64,000 bases of DNA from Luteimonas saliphila. GTDB taxonomy: Bacteria > Pseudomonadota > Gammaproteobacteria > Xanthomonadales > Xanthomonadaceae. Shown in pieces: positions 38,165 through 48,297 of this stretch (its first letter is position 1; each line of letters begins with the position of its first letter). The translations under genes were made by a program, and so were the position numbers. The DNA is taken from positions 62,001 to 126,000 of the forward strand of contig NZ_JAETWA010000010.1 in NCBI RefSeq assembly GCF_016774335.1, written 5' to 3'. The notes under the pieces were generated by a model. That model had not been told where the DNA came from and searched no databases. It worked only from the letters and a program-made list of their open reading frames with translations.

Positions 38165-38968
38165 TCACTGCTGCCGGAAGGCGTCGAGCTGGCGCTGCGC
38201 GAACAGCCAGGTCCACAGCTCCGGCGTGGCGTAGGCAGGGTCCCAGCTGTTGTGGTTGGCATCGGGGAATTCGGTGTAGCGCACGTTGCGCGCGCCGGCG
38301 GCGCGGAACGCGGCGTCGAGCCGTCGCGAATACTCCGGCGACACCAGGTCGTCCTGCGCGCCGTGGAAGATCCAGACCGGCATCGCGCGCAGCCGCTGCG
38401 CGACCGCGGCGTAGGGATCGGCTTCGTCGGCCAGCCCGGTGACCGCCATCGACGGCCGTCGCGGATGCACCAGCCCACCGCAGACGGGTACCACTGCAGC
38501 GAACCGGTAGGACTGCCGCAACGCCAGCTCCCAGGCGCCGTAGCCGCCCATCGACAGGCCTGTGAGGTAAGTGCGGTCGGGGTCGCCGCCGAACTCGCGC
38601 GTGGCCGCGTCCAACTGCGCGAACGCGACGTCGGCGAGCTGGTTCCACTCGCTGCCTTCGGGGGCCTGCGGAAACACGACGATCGCCGGGAAATCGTCGG
38701 TCCGGGACCGCACGTACGGTCCCAGCCCGACCGCGACCTGGCGCCGGTTGTCGTCGCCGCGCTCGCCGGATCCGTGCAGGAACAGGACCACCGGCGCCTT
38801 GCCCGGCGCGGCCGCGCGTGCGGGCACGAAGACCTGGTAGCGATGCACGCGGCCGTCGACCGCCAGTTCGCGCTCGAAAAATTCGCCCCTCTCTCCGCGC
38901 TGTGGCGCAGAAGCGCAGCCGGCGAGCATGGCGGCCAGCATCAGACCTCCGAGGGAACCCAGGCGCAT
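38165..38968 (-). CDS. Alpha/beta-hydrolase lipoprotein (esterase-like)
   Basis: This 267-residue exported hydrolase has a lipobox LAGC (C18). The catalytic serine is S139 in GLSMGGYG, with acid D206 in HGAQDDLVSP, base H239 in DANHNSWD and oxyanion-hole region FLHGSGERGDD. The pattern matches putative phospholipase/carboxylesterase or feruloyl-esterase-like proteins of the prolyl-oligopeptidase clan. The substrate is not determinable. It lies between a small secreted protein and mgtE on the same strand. Confidence 0.85.
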   Translation of the reverse strand: MRLGSLGGLMLAAMLAGCASAPQRGERGEFFERELAVDGRVHRYQVFVPARAAAPGKAPVVLFLHGSGERGDDNRRQVAVGLGPYVRSRTDDFPAIVVFPQAPEGSEWNQLADVAFAQLDAATREFGGDPDRTYLTGLSMGGYGAWELALRQSYRFAAVVPVCGGLVHPRRPSMAVTGLADEADPYAAVAQRLRAMPVWIFHGAQDDLVSPEYSRRLDAAFRAAGARNVRYTEFPDANHNSWDPAYATPELWTWLFAQRQLDAFRQQ

Positions 38969-38987
38969 GGGCGTGCTCCGGTTGGCA

Positions 38988-40349
38988 TCAGTGCAGCAGG
39001 ATAACCGTGGCCAGCCCGAGGAAGCTGAAGAATCCGATCACGTCGGTGACTGCCGTCACCACCACCGTGCCGGCGACCGCCGGGTCGACGTGCATGCGCT
39101 TGAGCAGCAGCGGCAGCAGCACCCCGGCCAGCGCGGCCGAGCAGAAGTTGATCACCAGCGCCGCGGCGATCACCAGAGACAGCGGCCAGGAGCGGAACCA
39201 CACCAGGGCCACCACGCCGACCAGACCACCGATCAGCAGTCCGTTGATCAGCGCCACGCGCAGCTCCTTCCACAGCAGGATGCTGGCGTTGCTGGCGCCG
39301 ACCTGGCCCAGCGCGATACCGCGCACCATCAGCGTCAGCACCTGCACCGCCGCGTTGCCGCCGATGCCGGCGACGATCGGCATCAGCACCGCGAGCGCGA
39401 CGATCTGCTCGATGGTGGCGTCGAACTGGCCGATCACGCCGGCGGCCAGGAACGCGGTCAGCAGGTTGATGCCCAGCCACACCACGCGGCCGCGGACCGC
39501 GCGCCGGATCGGCGAGAACAGGTCCTCGTCCTCGTCCAGGCCGGCGGCGCCCAGCGCCTGGTGCTCGGCCTGCTCGCGGATGATGTCGACCACGTCGTCG
39601 ACGGTGATGCGGCCGAGCAGCACGTTGCCGTCGTCGACCACCGGCGCGGAGACCCAGTCGTTGTCGGAGAACTGGCGCGCGACCTGTTCGGCCGAGGCGT
39701 CGACGTGCAGCGATTCGAGCTCGTCGTCCATCAGCCGGTTGATCGGCGTGCCCGGGTCGCGGGTGACCAGGTCCTGCAGCGCAACCCAGCCGATCAGCTG
39801 GTGGCGGCGGTTGACCACGTACAGGTGGTCGGTGTGCTCGGGCAGTTCGCCGCGCAGGCGCAGGAAGCGCAGCACCACGTCGACCGTGGTGTCGGCGCGC
39901 ACCGTCACCACGTCCGGATTCATCAGGCGGCCGGCGGTGTCCTCGGGGTAGGACAGCACCTGCTCGAGGCGCTCGCGGTTGTCGCGGTCCATCGAGCGCA
40001 GCAGCTCGTCGATCACCGCGTCGGGCAGGTCCTCGACCAGGTCGGCGAGGTCGTCGATGTCGAGGTCCGACGCCGCGGCGACCAGTTCGTCCTGGTCCAT
40101 GTCCGCGATCAGGCTTTCGCGCACCTCGTCGCCGACGTGCACCAGCACCTCGCCGTCGTCCTCGGGATCGACCAGCCCCCACACGACCATGCGCTTGTCG
40201 GGCGGCAGCGATTCGAGCAGGTTGCCGATCTCGGCCGGCGCCAGGGTGTTGACCAGGCGTCGCACGGGACCGAGGCGGCCGCTGTCGAGCGCGTCCGACA
40301 GCAGGCGCAGCTGGCGCGCGGTCTTGTCGTGGCGGACGGCTTCGGCCAT
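38988..40349 (-). CDS. mgtE: Magnesium transporter MgtE
   Basis: This 453-residue Mg2+ channel has the cytoplasmic N domain (LLESLPPDKRMVVWGLVDP), two CBS domains (MNPDVVTVRADTTVDVVLR; INRLMDDELESLHVDA) and a C-terminal five-helix pore (VVWLGINLLTAFLAAGVIG, MPIVAGIGGNAAVQVLTLM, AVTDVIGFFSFLGLATV). All domains are present. In characterised MgtE, magnesium binding to the acidic N/CBS region closes the pore. Confidence 0.95.
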   Translation of the reverse strand: MAEAVRHDKTARQLRLLSDALDSGRLGPVRRLVNTLAPAEIGNLLESLPPDKRMVVWGLVDPEDDGEVLVHVGDEVRESLIADMDQDELVAAASDLDIDDLADLVEDLPDAVIDELLRSMDRDNRERLEQVLSYPEDTAGRLMNPDVVTVRADTTVDVVLRFLRLRGELPEHTDHLYVVNRRHQLIGWVALQDLVTRDPGTPINRLMDDELESLHVDASAEQVARQFSDNDWVSAPVVDDGNVLLGRITVDDVVDIIREQAEHQALGAAGLDEDEDLFSPIRRAVRGRVVWLGINLLTAFLAAGVIGQFDATIEQIVALAVLMPIVAGIGGNAAVQVLTLMVRGIALGQVGASNASILLWKELRVALINGLLIGGLVGVVALVWFRSWPLSLVIAAALVINFCSAALAGVLLPLLLKRMHVDPAVAGTVVVTAVTDVIGFFSFLGLATVILLH

Positions 40350-40457
40350 GCGCGCGGCTCCGGTGGGCGAAGGGCTGCCGCGCCGGAAGACGCGGCGGAT
40401 CAGGCGTTCATGGCGGCATTATCGCCCGGCGCTTCCCGGTTGCCCACCCCGTCCTCA

Positions 40458-40538
40458 CGTAGGAGCGCCTTCAGGCGCGACCGCTTTGGCGCGCCGCCAT
40501 CTTCCGGGCAAGGCATCGCGCCTGAAGGCGCTCCTACG
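40458..40538. repeat. GTAG-type REP pair at the ptsI end
   Basis: Two perfectly inverted 23-base arms (40458-40480 and 40516-40538) lie 35 bases apart, nearly identical to the arms after ruvX. Each contains CGTAGGA and the hairpin GCGCC-TTCA-GGCGC. The right arm, read on the minus strand, supplies the TAG stop codon of ptsI (40534-40536). Confidence 0.88.
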
Positions 40539-42258
40539 CGGCTGCCGGCGTACGCTGCAGCCAACGCTCGATCGCGTCGCGGTCGCGGCAGCGCAGCAGC
40601 GCCGGTGCCGACGCACGCAACGCGTCGAGCCGCTGTGCGCGCACGGCGCGCCTTACCTCCAGCATCGTCGCCGGGTGCAGGCTGAATTCCTCGAGCCCCA
40701 GCGCCAGCAGCAGCGGTGTGAGCATCGCGTCGCCGGCCATCTCGCCGCACACCGCGACCGGCTTGGCCCGCGACCGCGCGGTGCGGATCACCTGGTGCAG
40801 CAGCCGGAGCATCGCCGGGTGCAGCGGCGAGTAGAGCTCGCCCAGGGCGTCGTTGCCGCGGTCGGCGGCGAGCAGGTACTGGGTCAGGTCGTTGGTGCCG
40901 ATGGAGATGAAATCGACGTCGGCGATGAAACAGGGCAGCGCCAGCGCGGCGGCGGGAACCTCGATCATCGCGCCGAACGGAACGTGCTCGGCGATCTCGT
41001 GGCCTTCGCTGCGCAGGTCTCGGGCGATGCGCCTGAGCAGGGAGGCCACCGCAAGCACCTCCTCGCGGCCGCTGATCATCGGCACCAGCACCCGCAGCGG
41101 TCCGTAGCCCGAGGCTCGCAGGATCGCGCGCAACTGGGTCTCGAACACGTCCGCGCGCGCCAGCGACAGGCGCACGCCGCGCAGGCCGAGCGCGGGATTG
41201 GGTTCGTCGCTCAGCGCCAGGCCGGTGCGATCCGCCTTGTCGGCACCGATGTCCATGGTGCGGATGGTCACCGCGCGCCCGGTCATGCCCAGCACCACGT
41301 CGCGGTAGGCGCGGAACTGTTCCTCCTCGTCCGGCAGCTCGCTGCGCTGCAGGAACAGGAACTCGGTCCGGTACAGGCCGACGCCGGCGGCGCCGAGCGC
41401 GTGTGCGCCGGTGACGTCCTCGCGCGACTCGGCATTGGCCCAGAGCCGGATGTCGACCCCGTCGAGCGTGCGCGAGGGCTCCCTGCGCAGCCGGTGCAGC
41501 TGCTTGCGTTCGCGCTTCTCGTCGCGCAGCCGCGCACGGTAGTCGCGCAGGTCGGCGGCATTGGGTTCGACGATGATCTGGCCGCTGCTGCCGTCGACCA
41601 GCAGCACGTCGCCATCGTTGACCTGCTGCAGGGCGAGCGGGGCGCCGACCACCAGCGGCAGGTGCAGGCTGCGGGCGAGGATGGCGCTGTGCGACAGCGC
41701 GCTGCCGCCCGCGGTGACCACCGCCATCACCCCTTGCGCCTGCAGCTGGCTCAGCTCGGCAGGCGCGATCGCGTCGGTGACCAGGATCTCGCCGGCCACG
41801 CCCTGCAGGTCCGCGTCGCGCTTGTGCAGCATGGCGTGCACGCGGCCGACCACGTGGTCGATGTCCTCGACGCGGCTGCGGAAGTAGGGATCGTCCATGC
41901 CTTCGAACACGGCCGCCAGCCGGTCGCGCTGCAGGCGCAGGGCGTAGTCGGCGCCGTATCGCCCCTTGCGCACCAGGTCGTCCAGGCCCTGCAGCAGTTC
42001 CGGGTCGTCGAGCAGCAGGCTGTGCAGGTCGAGGAATTCGCCGACTTCGTGGGCGAGCGCGCCGTGCAGGCGCTCGCGCATGTTGCGCATTTCCACGCGC
42101 ACCGCGTCGATCGCGGTGTGCAACCGCCGCAGTTCCGCCTCGACCGCTTCGGCGGCGACATGCTCCTCTGCGACCTCGAGGGCGTGCGGCAGGCGGACCC
42201 GGGCGCGTCCGAGGGCGTTGCCCCGCGACGCGCCATGGCCGGCGAGCGCGTGACGCAT
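40534..42258 (-). CDS. ptsI: PTS enzyme I
   Basis: Enzyme I autophosphorylates with phosphoenolpyruvate and passes the phosphate to HPr. The 574-residue protein has the active histidine H190 in TAGGSALSHSAILAR, GLYRTEFLFLQR, TIRTMDIGADK, IGTNDLTQYLLAADR and the C-terminal CGEMAGD. No sugar-specific EIIB/EIIC gene is nearby, so it likely feeds a regulatory phosphorelay through HPr, EIIA(Man) and PtsN. The ATG has no ribosome binding site and directly follows the stop codon of a 43-codon open frame. Its own stop codon lies within a REP element. Confidence 0.95.
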   Translation of the reverse strand: MRHALAGHGASRGNALGRARVRLPHALEVAEEHVAAEAVEAELRRLHTAIDAVRVEMRNMRERLHGALAHEVGEFLDLHSLLLDDPELLQGLDDLVRKGRYGADYALRLQRDRLAAVFEGMDDPYFRSRVEDIDHVVGRVHAMLHKRDADLQGVAGEILVTDAIAPAELSQLQAQGVMAVVTAGGSALSHSAILARSLHLPLVVGAPLALQQVNDGDVLLVDGSSGQIIVEPNAADLRDYRARLRDEKRERKQLHRLRREPSRTLDGVDIRLWANAESREDVTGAHALGAAGVGLYRTEFLFLQRSELPDEEEQFRAYRDVVLGMTGRAVTIRTMDIGADKADRTGLALSDEPNPALGLRGVRLSLARADVFETQLRAILRASGYGPLRVLVPMISGREEVLAVASLLRRIARDLRSEGHEIAEHVPFGAMIEVPAAALALPCFIADVDFISIGTNDLTQYLLAADRGNDALGELYSPLHPAMLRLLHQVIRTARSRAKPVAVCGEMAGDAMLTPLLLALGLEEFSLHPATMLEVRRAVRAQRLDALRASAPALLRCRDRDAIERWLQRTPAAA

Positions 42259-42390
42259 CTAGCGCCGACCGTCGGTGCCGGGACGGGCCATGTTTCCGGG
42301 CCCGGCTGCCGGGCGTCCGGACGCGGCAAGCCGGCCGGATGCAGCCGGACGTAGGTGGAACCGCGTCGTCATTCGGGCATGTTGCGACAT
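42259..42390 (-). other. Possible leader ORF before ptsI
   Basis: An ATG at 42390, preceded by GTGAGGA, opens a 43-codon frame that ends in TAG directly before the ptsI ATG (TAGATG) and in the same frame. The peptide is Arg/Ala/Gly-rich with no recognisable family. It may couple translation into ptsI, which lacks its own ribosome binding site, or be chance. The rest of the ptsH-ptsI gap (to 42461) holds nothing recognisable. Confidence 0.25.
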
Positions 42391-42461
42391 ACGTTCCTCA
42401 CTCTTCCTTGTCCACCCACGTCCGGTCGTGGCGTGGCCGGTGCCGATGGCGGCGGCAGTCC

Positions 42462-42731
42462 CTAGCCGCCCTCGTCGAACTTGCGTTCGAACAGCGCGGC
42501 GGCCGCCTCCATCGCGGCGGCCTCGTCCTCGCCCTCGATGCGCAGCACCACGCTGGTGCCGTACCCGGCGGCGAGCAGCATCACCCCCATGATGCTCTTG
42601 GCGTTGACCTCGCGACCCTTGGCGACCAGGGTCGCGTTGCTGCGGTAGCCGGACAGCACCTGGACCAGCTTGGCGGTCGCGCGCGCGTGCAGGCCGAGCT
42701 TGTTGGCGATGAGCAGTTCGCGTTCGGTCAT
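42462..42731 (-). CDS. ptsH: Phosphocarrier protein HPr
   Basis: This 89-residue HPr receives phosphate from enzyme I at H15 (LGLHARATAKLV) and has the regulatory serine S46 (NAKSIMGVM), the target of HPr kinase, which is also encoded in this cluster. It lies 8 bases after the EIIA(Man) gene and 203 bases before ptsI. Confidence 0.96.
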   Translation of the reverse strand: MTERELLIANKLGLHARATAKLVQVLSGYRSNATLVAKGREVNAKSIMGVMLLAAGYGTSVVLRIEGEDEAAAMEAAAALFERKFDEGG

Positions 42732-42739
42732 CGTCGGCC

Positions 42740-43135
42740 TCAGGCGTCGTCGAGGATCACCCCGTTGCGCGCGCCCGCGGCGGCGACGGCGGGGAGTTCC
42801 TCAAGGGGGAGTTCAGCATAATTCATCACCCGCAGCAGCATCGGCAAGCTCAGCGCCGAGACCCGGCGTGACGGTGTGCCCAGTCTGGACAGACGCGCGG
42901 CGAGGTTGCTCGGGCTGGCGCCGTAGAGGTCGGTCAGGATCAGCACGCCGTCGCCGCCGTCGACCCGGCGCATCGCCGCGCTCGCCTGCGGCAGCAGCGC
43001 CTCGGGATCCGCCTCGAACGGCACCTCGAACGATTCGAGCCGCAGCGGCAGGTTGCCGCGCAGCATGCCGGTGGCGACCGCGACGATCGCGCTGCCGATG
43101 CCGGAGTGGGTGAGAAGGAGGATGCCGACGGCCAT
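42740..43135 (-). CDS. PTS EIIA component, mannose family
   Basis: This 131-residue protein has the phospho-accepting H10 in ILLLTHSGIG and the family segments GDGVLILTDLYGASPSNLA and LPMLLRVMNY. Without EIIB/C/D partners nearby it is probably a regulatory phosphate acceptor rather than part of a transporter. It lies between rapZ and ptsH. Confidence 0.92.
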   Translation of the reverse strand: MAVGILLLTHSGIGSAIVAVATGMLRGNLPLRLESFEVPFEADPEALLPQASAAMRRVDGGDGVLILTDLYGASPSNLAARLSRLGTPSRRVSALSLPMLLRVMNYAELPLEELPAVAAAGARNGVILDDA

Positions 43136-43267
43136 GCCGCCAACTTAGCAGACGGCGGCGACCCCCGTTGGCGGCGAAGGTCGGACGTTGCGTACCGGCG
43201 TCATCCGCGCGGCCGTTCCCGTGTCGGTCGACCTGCCGTGCCGGGATGGTGCCGGCCTGCGGCGGAT

Positions 43268-44173
43268 TCAGTCCAGCTCGCGGTGGAACGTGGCGACCTC
43301 GGTCCAGCCGCGTTCGCGCGCGTGCTCGGCGAGGGTTTCGGCGAGGTACACCGACCGGTGCCGGCCCCCGGTGCAGCCGAAGGCGACGGTCACGTAGCTG
43401 CGCGTACCGGACTGCATCCGCGGCAGCCAGGTGTCGAGGAACGCCGATACCTGGGCGACGTACTCGTTGACCTCGGCCCGCGCCTCCAGGTATGCGCGCA
43501 CCGATGCGTCTCGGCCCGACAGCGGCTTGAGCCGCGGGTCCCAGTGCGGGTTGGGCAGGCTGCGCGCGTCGAACACGAAGTCGGCGTCGGCGGGCAGGCC
43601 GCGCCGGTAGGCGAAGGACTCGAACAGCAGCGACAGCGACGAGTCGTGGCCCAGCCCCAGTTCGGTGATCACCCGGTGCCGCAGCTGGTGGACGTTGAGC
43701 TCGCTGGTGTCGACGACCATGTCGGCCAGCGCGCGCAGCGGCTTGAGCGCCTGGCGTTCGAGCGCGATCGCATCGGCCAGCGCCAGCCCGAGATGGGTCA
43801 GCGGGTGGCGCCGGCGGGTCTCGGCGTAACGCTTGAGCAGGATCGCGTCGGCGGCGTCGAAGAACACCAGTTGCGGCTCCAGCCCCATCGCGCCCACCGC
43901 CGACAGCCATTCGGGCAGGCTGGCCAGGTCGCCGCGGTTGCGCATGTCGATGCCGACCGCGAGTTTCTGTTCGGCGCGATCGGGATGGCTCGCGGCGCGC
44001 ACGAACTCGGGCAGCAGCTCCGCCGGGAGGTTGTCGACGCAATAGAAGCCGAGATCCTCGAAGGTGTTGAGCGCGACCGTCTTGCCTCCGCCGGACATGC
44101 CGGTGACGATCAGCAGCGAGGCGGCGGGCCGGTCGCTGGCGTCGTTGGCCGAAGGCTGCGCGCGGGCGTTCAT
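43268..44173 (-). CDS. rapZ: RNase adapter protein RapZ
   Basis: This 301-residue P-loop protein is the homologue of E. coli RapZ (YvcJ family), which binds nucleotides and small RNAs and controls amino-sugar synthesis in enterobacteria. Motifs are the Walker A GMSGGGKT (25-32), [34 protein letters not shown] and the C-terminal [17 protein letters not shown]. It overlaps hprK by 4 bases (ATGA). Whether GlmZ-like RNAs exist here is unknown. Confidence 0.94.
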   Translation of the reverse strand: MNARAQPSANDASDRPAASLLIVTGMSGGGKTVALNTFEDLGFYCVDNLPAELLPEFVRAASHPDRAEQKLAVGIDMRNRGDLASLPEWLSAVGAMGLEPQLVFFDAADAILLKRYAETRRRHPLTHLGLALADAIALERQALKPLRALADMVVDTSELNVHQLRHRVITELGLGHDSSLSLLFESFAYRRGLPADADFVFDARSLPNPHWDPRLKPLSGRDASVRAYLEARAEVNEYVAQVSAFLDTWLPRMQSGTRSYVTVAFGCTGGRHRSVYLAETLAEHARERGWTEVATFHRELD

Positions 44174-45138
44174 GGCGCCGTGGACTCCTCGCCGCTTTCG
44201 AGGAAGTGAGAGTGGCGCGCGAGGAACGCCGCGGCCGGGTCGATGCCCTTGGCGCGCAGGATGTGGGTGCGCGTGGCGGCTTCGGTCAGCACCGCCAAGT
44301 TGCGGCCGGGCATAACCGGCAGGGTGATCATCGGCACGTCCAGGTCGAGCACGCGGCGCAGGCCGAGGTCGCCGGTCAGGCGCACCATACCGTCCTCGTG
44401 CAGCTGCGGCTCGGCGTTGGGCCGGCTCAGGTGCACGATCAGGCGCAGGTACTTGTTCCGCTTGACCGCGGTGTCGCCGAACATCTGGCGGATGTTGAGC
44501 ACGCCCAGGCCGCGCAGCTCCAGCAGGTCCTGCAGCAGGTCGGGACAGGTGCCGTCGAGCACGTCGGGCGCGATCTGGGTGAACTCGGGCGCGTCGTCGG
44601 CCACCAGGCGGTGGCCGCGGGTGATCAGTTCCAGCGCCAGCTCGCTCTTGCCCGAACCCGACTCGCCGGTGATCAACACGCCGATCGAGTAGACCTCCAT
44701 GAACACGCCATGCAGGGTCACCCGCGGCGCCAGCGCGCGCGCGAGGTGGTATTGCAGATGGTTGAGCAGTTCGTGGCCGCGCTTGGGCGAAGTCCACAGC
44801 GGCGTCTGGGTCTCCTCGGCGGCCTGGCGCAGATCCTCCGGGCAGGACTGGTTCTTGCTGATCACCAGCGCCAGCGGCCGGTACTGGATCATGCGCTCGA
44901 TCGTCTCCCAGCGCAGGCGGGAGTCGAGCCCGTCGAGCCAGTGCAGTTCCTCGGTGCCGAGGATCTGCACCTTGTTGGGATAGATGATGTTGAGGTAGCC
45001 GGCCAGCGACGGCCGCCGGGCATTGGTCTCCACCGACTCGAGCATCCGCGACTGCCCCTGCTGGCCGGCCAGCCAGCGCAGATGCAGGCGTTCGTGCTGC
45101 TGTTCGAACAGGTCGAGGGCGGTCAGGCTCTGGTTCAT
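44170..45138 (-). CDS. hprK: HPr kinase/phosphorylase
   Basis: This 322-residue bifunctional enzyme phosphorylates HPr at S46 and can reverse the reaction. The P-loop GESGSGKS (158-165), the following LVADDAPEF, the signature [15 protein letters not shown] and VTLPV-like [11 protein letters not shown] are present. Together with HPr, enzyme I, EIIA(Man) and PtsN it forms a complete regulatory phosphorelay without a permease. It overlaps rapZ by four bases. Confidence 0.95.
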   Translation of the reverse strand: MNQSLTALDLFEQQHERLHLRWLAGQQGQSRMLESVETNARRPSLAGYLNIIYPNKVQILGTEELHWLDGLDSRLRWETIERMIQYRPLALVISKNQSCPEDLRQAAEETQTPLWTSPKRGHELLNHLQYHLARALAPRVTLHGVFMEVYSIGVLITGESGSGKSELALELITRGHRLVADDAPEFTQIAPDVLDGTCPDLLQDLLELRGLGVLNIRQMFGDTAVKRNKYLRLIVHLSRPNAEPQLHEDGMVRLTGDLGLRRVLDLDVPMITLPVMPGRNLAVLTEAATRTHILRAKGIDPAAAFLARHSHFLESGEESTAP

Positions 45139-45148
45139 CGGTGAAGGC

Positions 45149-45616
45149 TCAGGCGGCGCTCGCGGTCGGCGCGGGCGCCAGCAGCACCCGGCGCAGTCGC
45201 TCCAGGCTGCGCGCCATGCGCAGGCGGTCGCGGAACTCGGCGTCGGCGAAGCGCTCGGCGACGCCGGCCAGGTGCTGCAGGTGCTGCTCGGGCATGGCGT
45301 CGGTGGCGCTCATCGCGAACACCAGGTCCACCGGCTCGCCGTCGCGCGCGCCGAAGTCGATCGGCCGCCCGAGCCGCAGGAACGCGCCGCGCGGCGCATG
45401 GAACGCCGCGCTGCGCGCGTGCGGGATCGCCACGCCGTGGCCGATGCCGGTGCTGCCGAGCCGCTCGCGTCGGCGCAGGGCGTCGGCGAGGGCGCGGGTC
45501 GAGGCCGGCGAGCCGTCCGAGAGCAGGCGCGCGGCGGCATCGAGCACCCGCGCCGGCGTGCCCGGGTCGACCAGCATCACGATGCGGTCCGCGCTCAGCA
45601 GGTCGGTCCAGGGCAT
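45149..45616 (-). CDS. ptsN: Nitrogen-regulatory EIIA (PtsN)
   Basis: This 155-residue EIIA(Ntr) has the active histidine H66 in [11 protein letters not shown] and [16 protein letters not shown]. It is the output of the nitrogen PTS and in other bacteria affects potassium transport and sigma-54-related functions. Its place after rpoN and hpf is the classic gammaproteobacterial order. Confidence 0.94.
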   Translation of the reverse strand: MPWTDLLSADRIVMLVDPGTPARVLDAAARLLSDGSPASTRALADALRRRERLGSTGIGHGVAIPHARSAAFHAPRGAFLRLGRPIDFGARDGEPVDLVFAMSATDAMPEQHLQHLAGVAERFADAEFRDRLRMARSLERLRRVLLAPAPTASAA

Positions 45617-45634
45617 GGAGTGGGCGCCTCGCGG

Positions 45635-45961
45635 TCAGCCGAAGCTGCCGTCGCGCGCCGCGTTCTCGCCGCGATGGTGGTCGACCTGCTTCTTGCGGTG
45701 CTTGATCAGCAGGCGGTCGAGCTTGTCGGTCAGCAGGTCGATCGCGGCGTACATGTCGATCGCGCTGGCATCGGCGTGCAGCGCCTTGCCGGCCAGGGTG
45801 AGGTTGGCCTCGGCCTTGTGGTTGGGCTTGTCCAGGCTGAGCTGCACGCGCACCTCGAACGGACGGTCGAGGTGCCGCGACAGGCGCTGCAGCTTGCTGT
45901 CCACGTACTCGCGCAGGGCGGGTGTCACGTCGATGTCGTGGCCGTAGGTTTCGATCTGCAT
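45635..45961 (-). CDS. hpf: Ribosome hibernation promoting factor (short HPF)
   Basis: This 108-residue protein binds the 30S subunit and promotes 100S or 70S hibernation in stationary phase. It shows the S30AE fold: IDVTPALREYVDSKLQRLSRH, FEVRVQLSLDKPNHKAEANL and MYAAIDLLTDKLDRLLIKHR. The ATG at 45961 has a perfect AGGAGG ribosome binding site. It lies 126 bases after rpoN. Confidence 0.95.
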   Translation of the reverse strand: MQIETYGHDIDVTPALREYVDSKLQRLSRHLDRPFEVRVQLSLDKPNHKAEANLTLAGKALHADASAIDMYAAIDLLTDKLDRLLIKHRKKQVDHHRGENAARDGSFG

Positions 45962-46087
45962 GCGCTGCCTCCTGTCTGGGGACTCCAGCATCGCCCGAAA
46001 CGGGTCGCTGCGGGTTGAAAACAGGTTAACGCAGGGATACGGGGCCGGCGAGCGCCCGGATCATGGACAGGTCGCATGAAAAGGCGT

Positions 46088-47545
46088 TCAATCGATTCTT
46101 ATGCGTTCGTGCGACGCGGCGATGTGCAGGGCCTCGCGGTACTTGGCCACGGTCCGCCGCGCCACCGGCACCCCGGAGGCCTTCAGCGACTCGGCCAGGC
46201 GCGCGTCGGACAGCGGCTTGCGCGGGTCCTCGGCCTCGATCAGGCTGCGGATCATCTGCTGGATCGCGACGCTCGAGGCTTCGCCGCCGCCGTCGGTGTC
46301 GATGCCCGAGGCGAAGAAGTCGCGCAGCGCCAGCGTGCCGCGCGGGGTGTGCACGTGCTTGCGCGCCACCGCGCGCGAAACGGTCGATTCGTGCATGCCG
46401 ATCTCGGCCGCGACCTCGCGCAGGGTCAGCGGTCGCAGTGCGCGCGCACCGAACTCGAGGAAGCCCGACTGCTGCCGGATCAGGCAGCGCACCACCTTGA
46501 GCAGGGTCTCGCCGCGCGCCTCCAGGTTCTTCAGCAGCCAGCGCGCCTCCTGCAGGCGACCCTTGAGATACCCGGCATCGTCGCCGGCGGTGTGCTGGAT
46601 CATGCGCTCGTACGCCTGGTGGATGGTCAGCTTCGGCAGCGAGCTGGTGGCCAGCATCGCCTGCCAGACGCCGTTGCGCCGGACGATCACGCAGTCCGGC
46701 ACGACGTAGCTGTCCGCCGGCACGTCGCCGACCTGTGAACCCGGGCGCGGATCCATCGAGCGCAGCAGGTGCAGCGCGGTATCCGCCTCGTCGGCGCTGC
46801 AACCGAGCTGGTCGCACACGCCGCGCGCGCCGAGCTTGGGCAGGCGGTCGATCAGGGTGGTGGCGATGGTCAGTGCCAGCGCGCGGCCGGGGGTGTCGGG
46901 CGGCAGGGTGTCGAGCTGGATCCACAGGCATTCGGACAGGTCGCGGGCGCCGACGCCGACCGGGTCCATGCGCTGGATCTGGCGCAGCACGGCGAGGACC
47001 TCGTCGTCGCCCGGCGCAGGCTCGGGGTCGAGCGCCGCGGCGATCTCGCTGAAGGGCACCCGCAGGTAGCCGTCGTCCTCGATCGCGTCGATCAGGGCGG
47101 CGCCGATCCGGCGGTCGCGCGGCGACAGGTGGCCCAGATGCAATTGCCAGCTCAGATGGTCTCGCAGGGTCTCCGACTGCACCATGCGGTTGGCCGGGTC
47201 GCTCTCGTCGTCATCGCCCCGGCCGCCGGATCCGGCGTACTCGAAGCCCCCGCCGTCCTGCCAGCCGTCCTCCCGCCGCTCCCAGTCGTCGCCGTTGCCG
47301 CGGTCGTCCCCGGCGCTCTCCCGGTCCCGGTCTGCCTCGGCATTCGATTCGCCCGCCGCCGGCTTGCCGTCGAGTGCGATCGCCGGCGCGTCCTCCGCCC
47401 AGTCCAGCAGCGGATTGCTTTCGACCGCCGCGGCGATCTCGGCCTCCAGCTCGATCGCCGGCAGTTGCAACAGGTGCAGCGCCTGGCGCAGCTGCGGCGT
47501 CAGGACGAGGTGTTGACCCAGCGATGTCTGGAGGCGTGGCTTCAT
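46088..47545 (-). CDS. rpoN: RNA polymerase sigma-54 factor
   Basis: This 485-residue sigma-54 factor directs polymerase to -24/-12 promoters. Region I is the Gln/Leu-rich start (LGQHLVLTPQLRQALHLLQL, ESNPLLDW). An acidic Asp/Gly/Glu-rich linker spans about 55-110. The core-binding and DNA-binding regions include MHESTVSRAVARKHVHTPRG, and the RpoN box is ARRTVAKYRE. The upstream gene is lptB, 32 bases away. Confidence 0.97.
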   Translation of the reverse strand: MKPRLQTSLGQHLVLTPQLRQALHLLQLPAIELEAEIAAAVESNPLLDWAEDAPAIALDGKPAAGESNAEADRDRESAGDDRGNGDDWERREDGWQDGGGFEYAGSGGRGDDDESDPANRMVQSETLRDHLSWQLHLGHLSPRDRRIGAALIDAIEDDGYLRVPFSEIAAALDPEPAPGDDEVLAVLRQIQRMDPVGVGARDLSECLWIQLDTLPPDTPGRALALTIATTLIDRLPKLGARGVCDQLGCSADEADTALHLLRSMDPRPGSQVGDVPADSYVVPDCVIVRRNGVWQAMLATSSLPKLTIHQAYERMIQHTAGDDAGYLKGRLQEARWLLKNLEARGETLLKVVRCLIRQQSGFLEFGARALRPLTLREVAAEIGMHESTVSRAVARKHVHTPRGTLALRDFFASGIDTDGGGEASSVAIQQMIRSLIEAEDPRKPLSDARLAESLKASGVPVARRTVAKYREALHIAASHERIRID

Positions 47546-47577
47546 CGTCCCGCGGATCCCCTGGACGACGTGCACGG

Positions 47578-48296
<719 letters not shown>

Positions 48297-48297
<1 letters not shown>

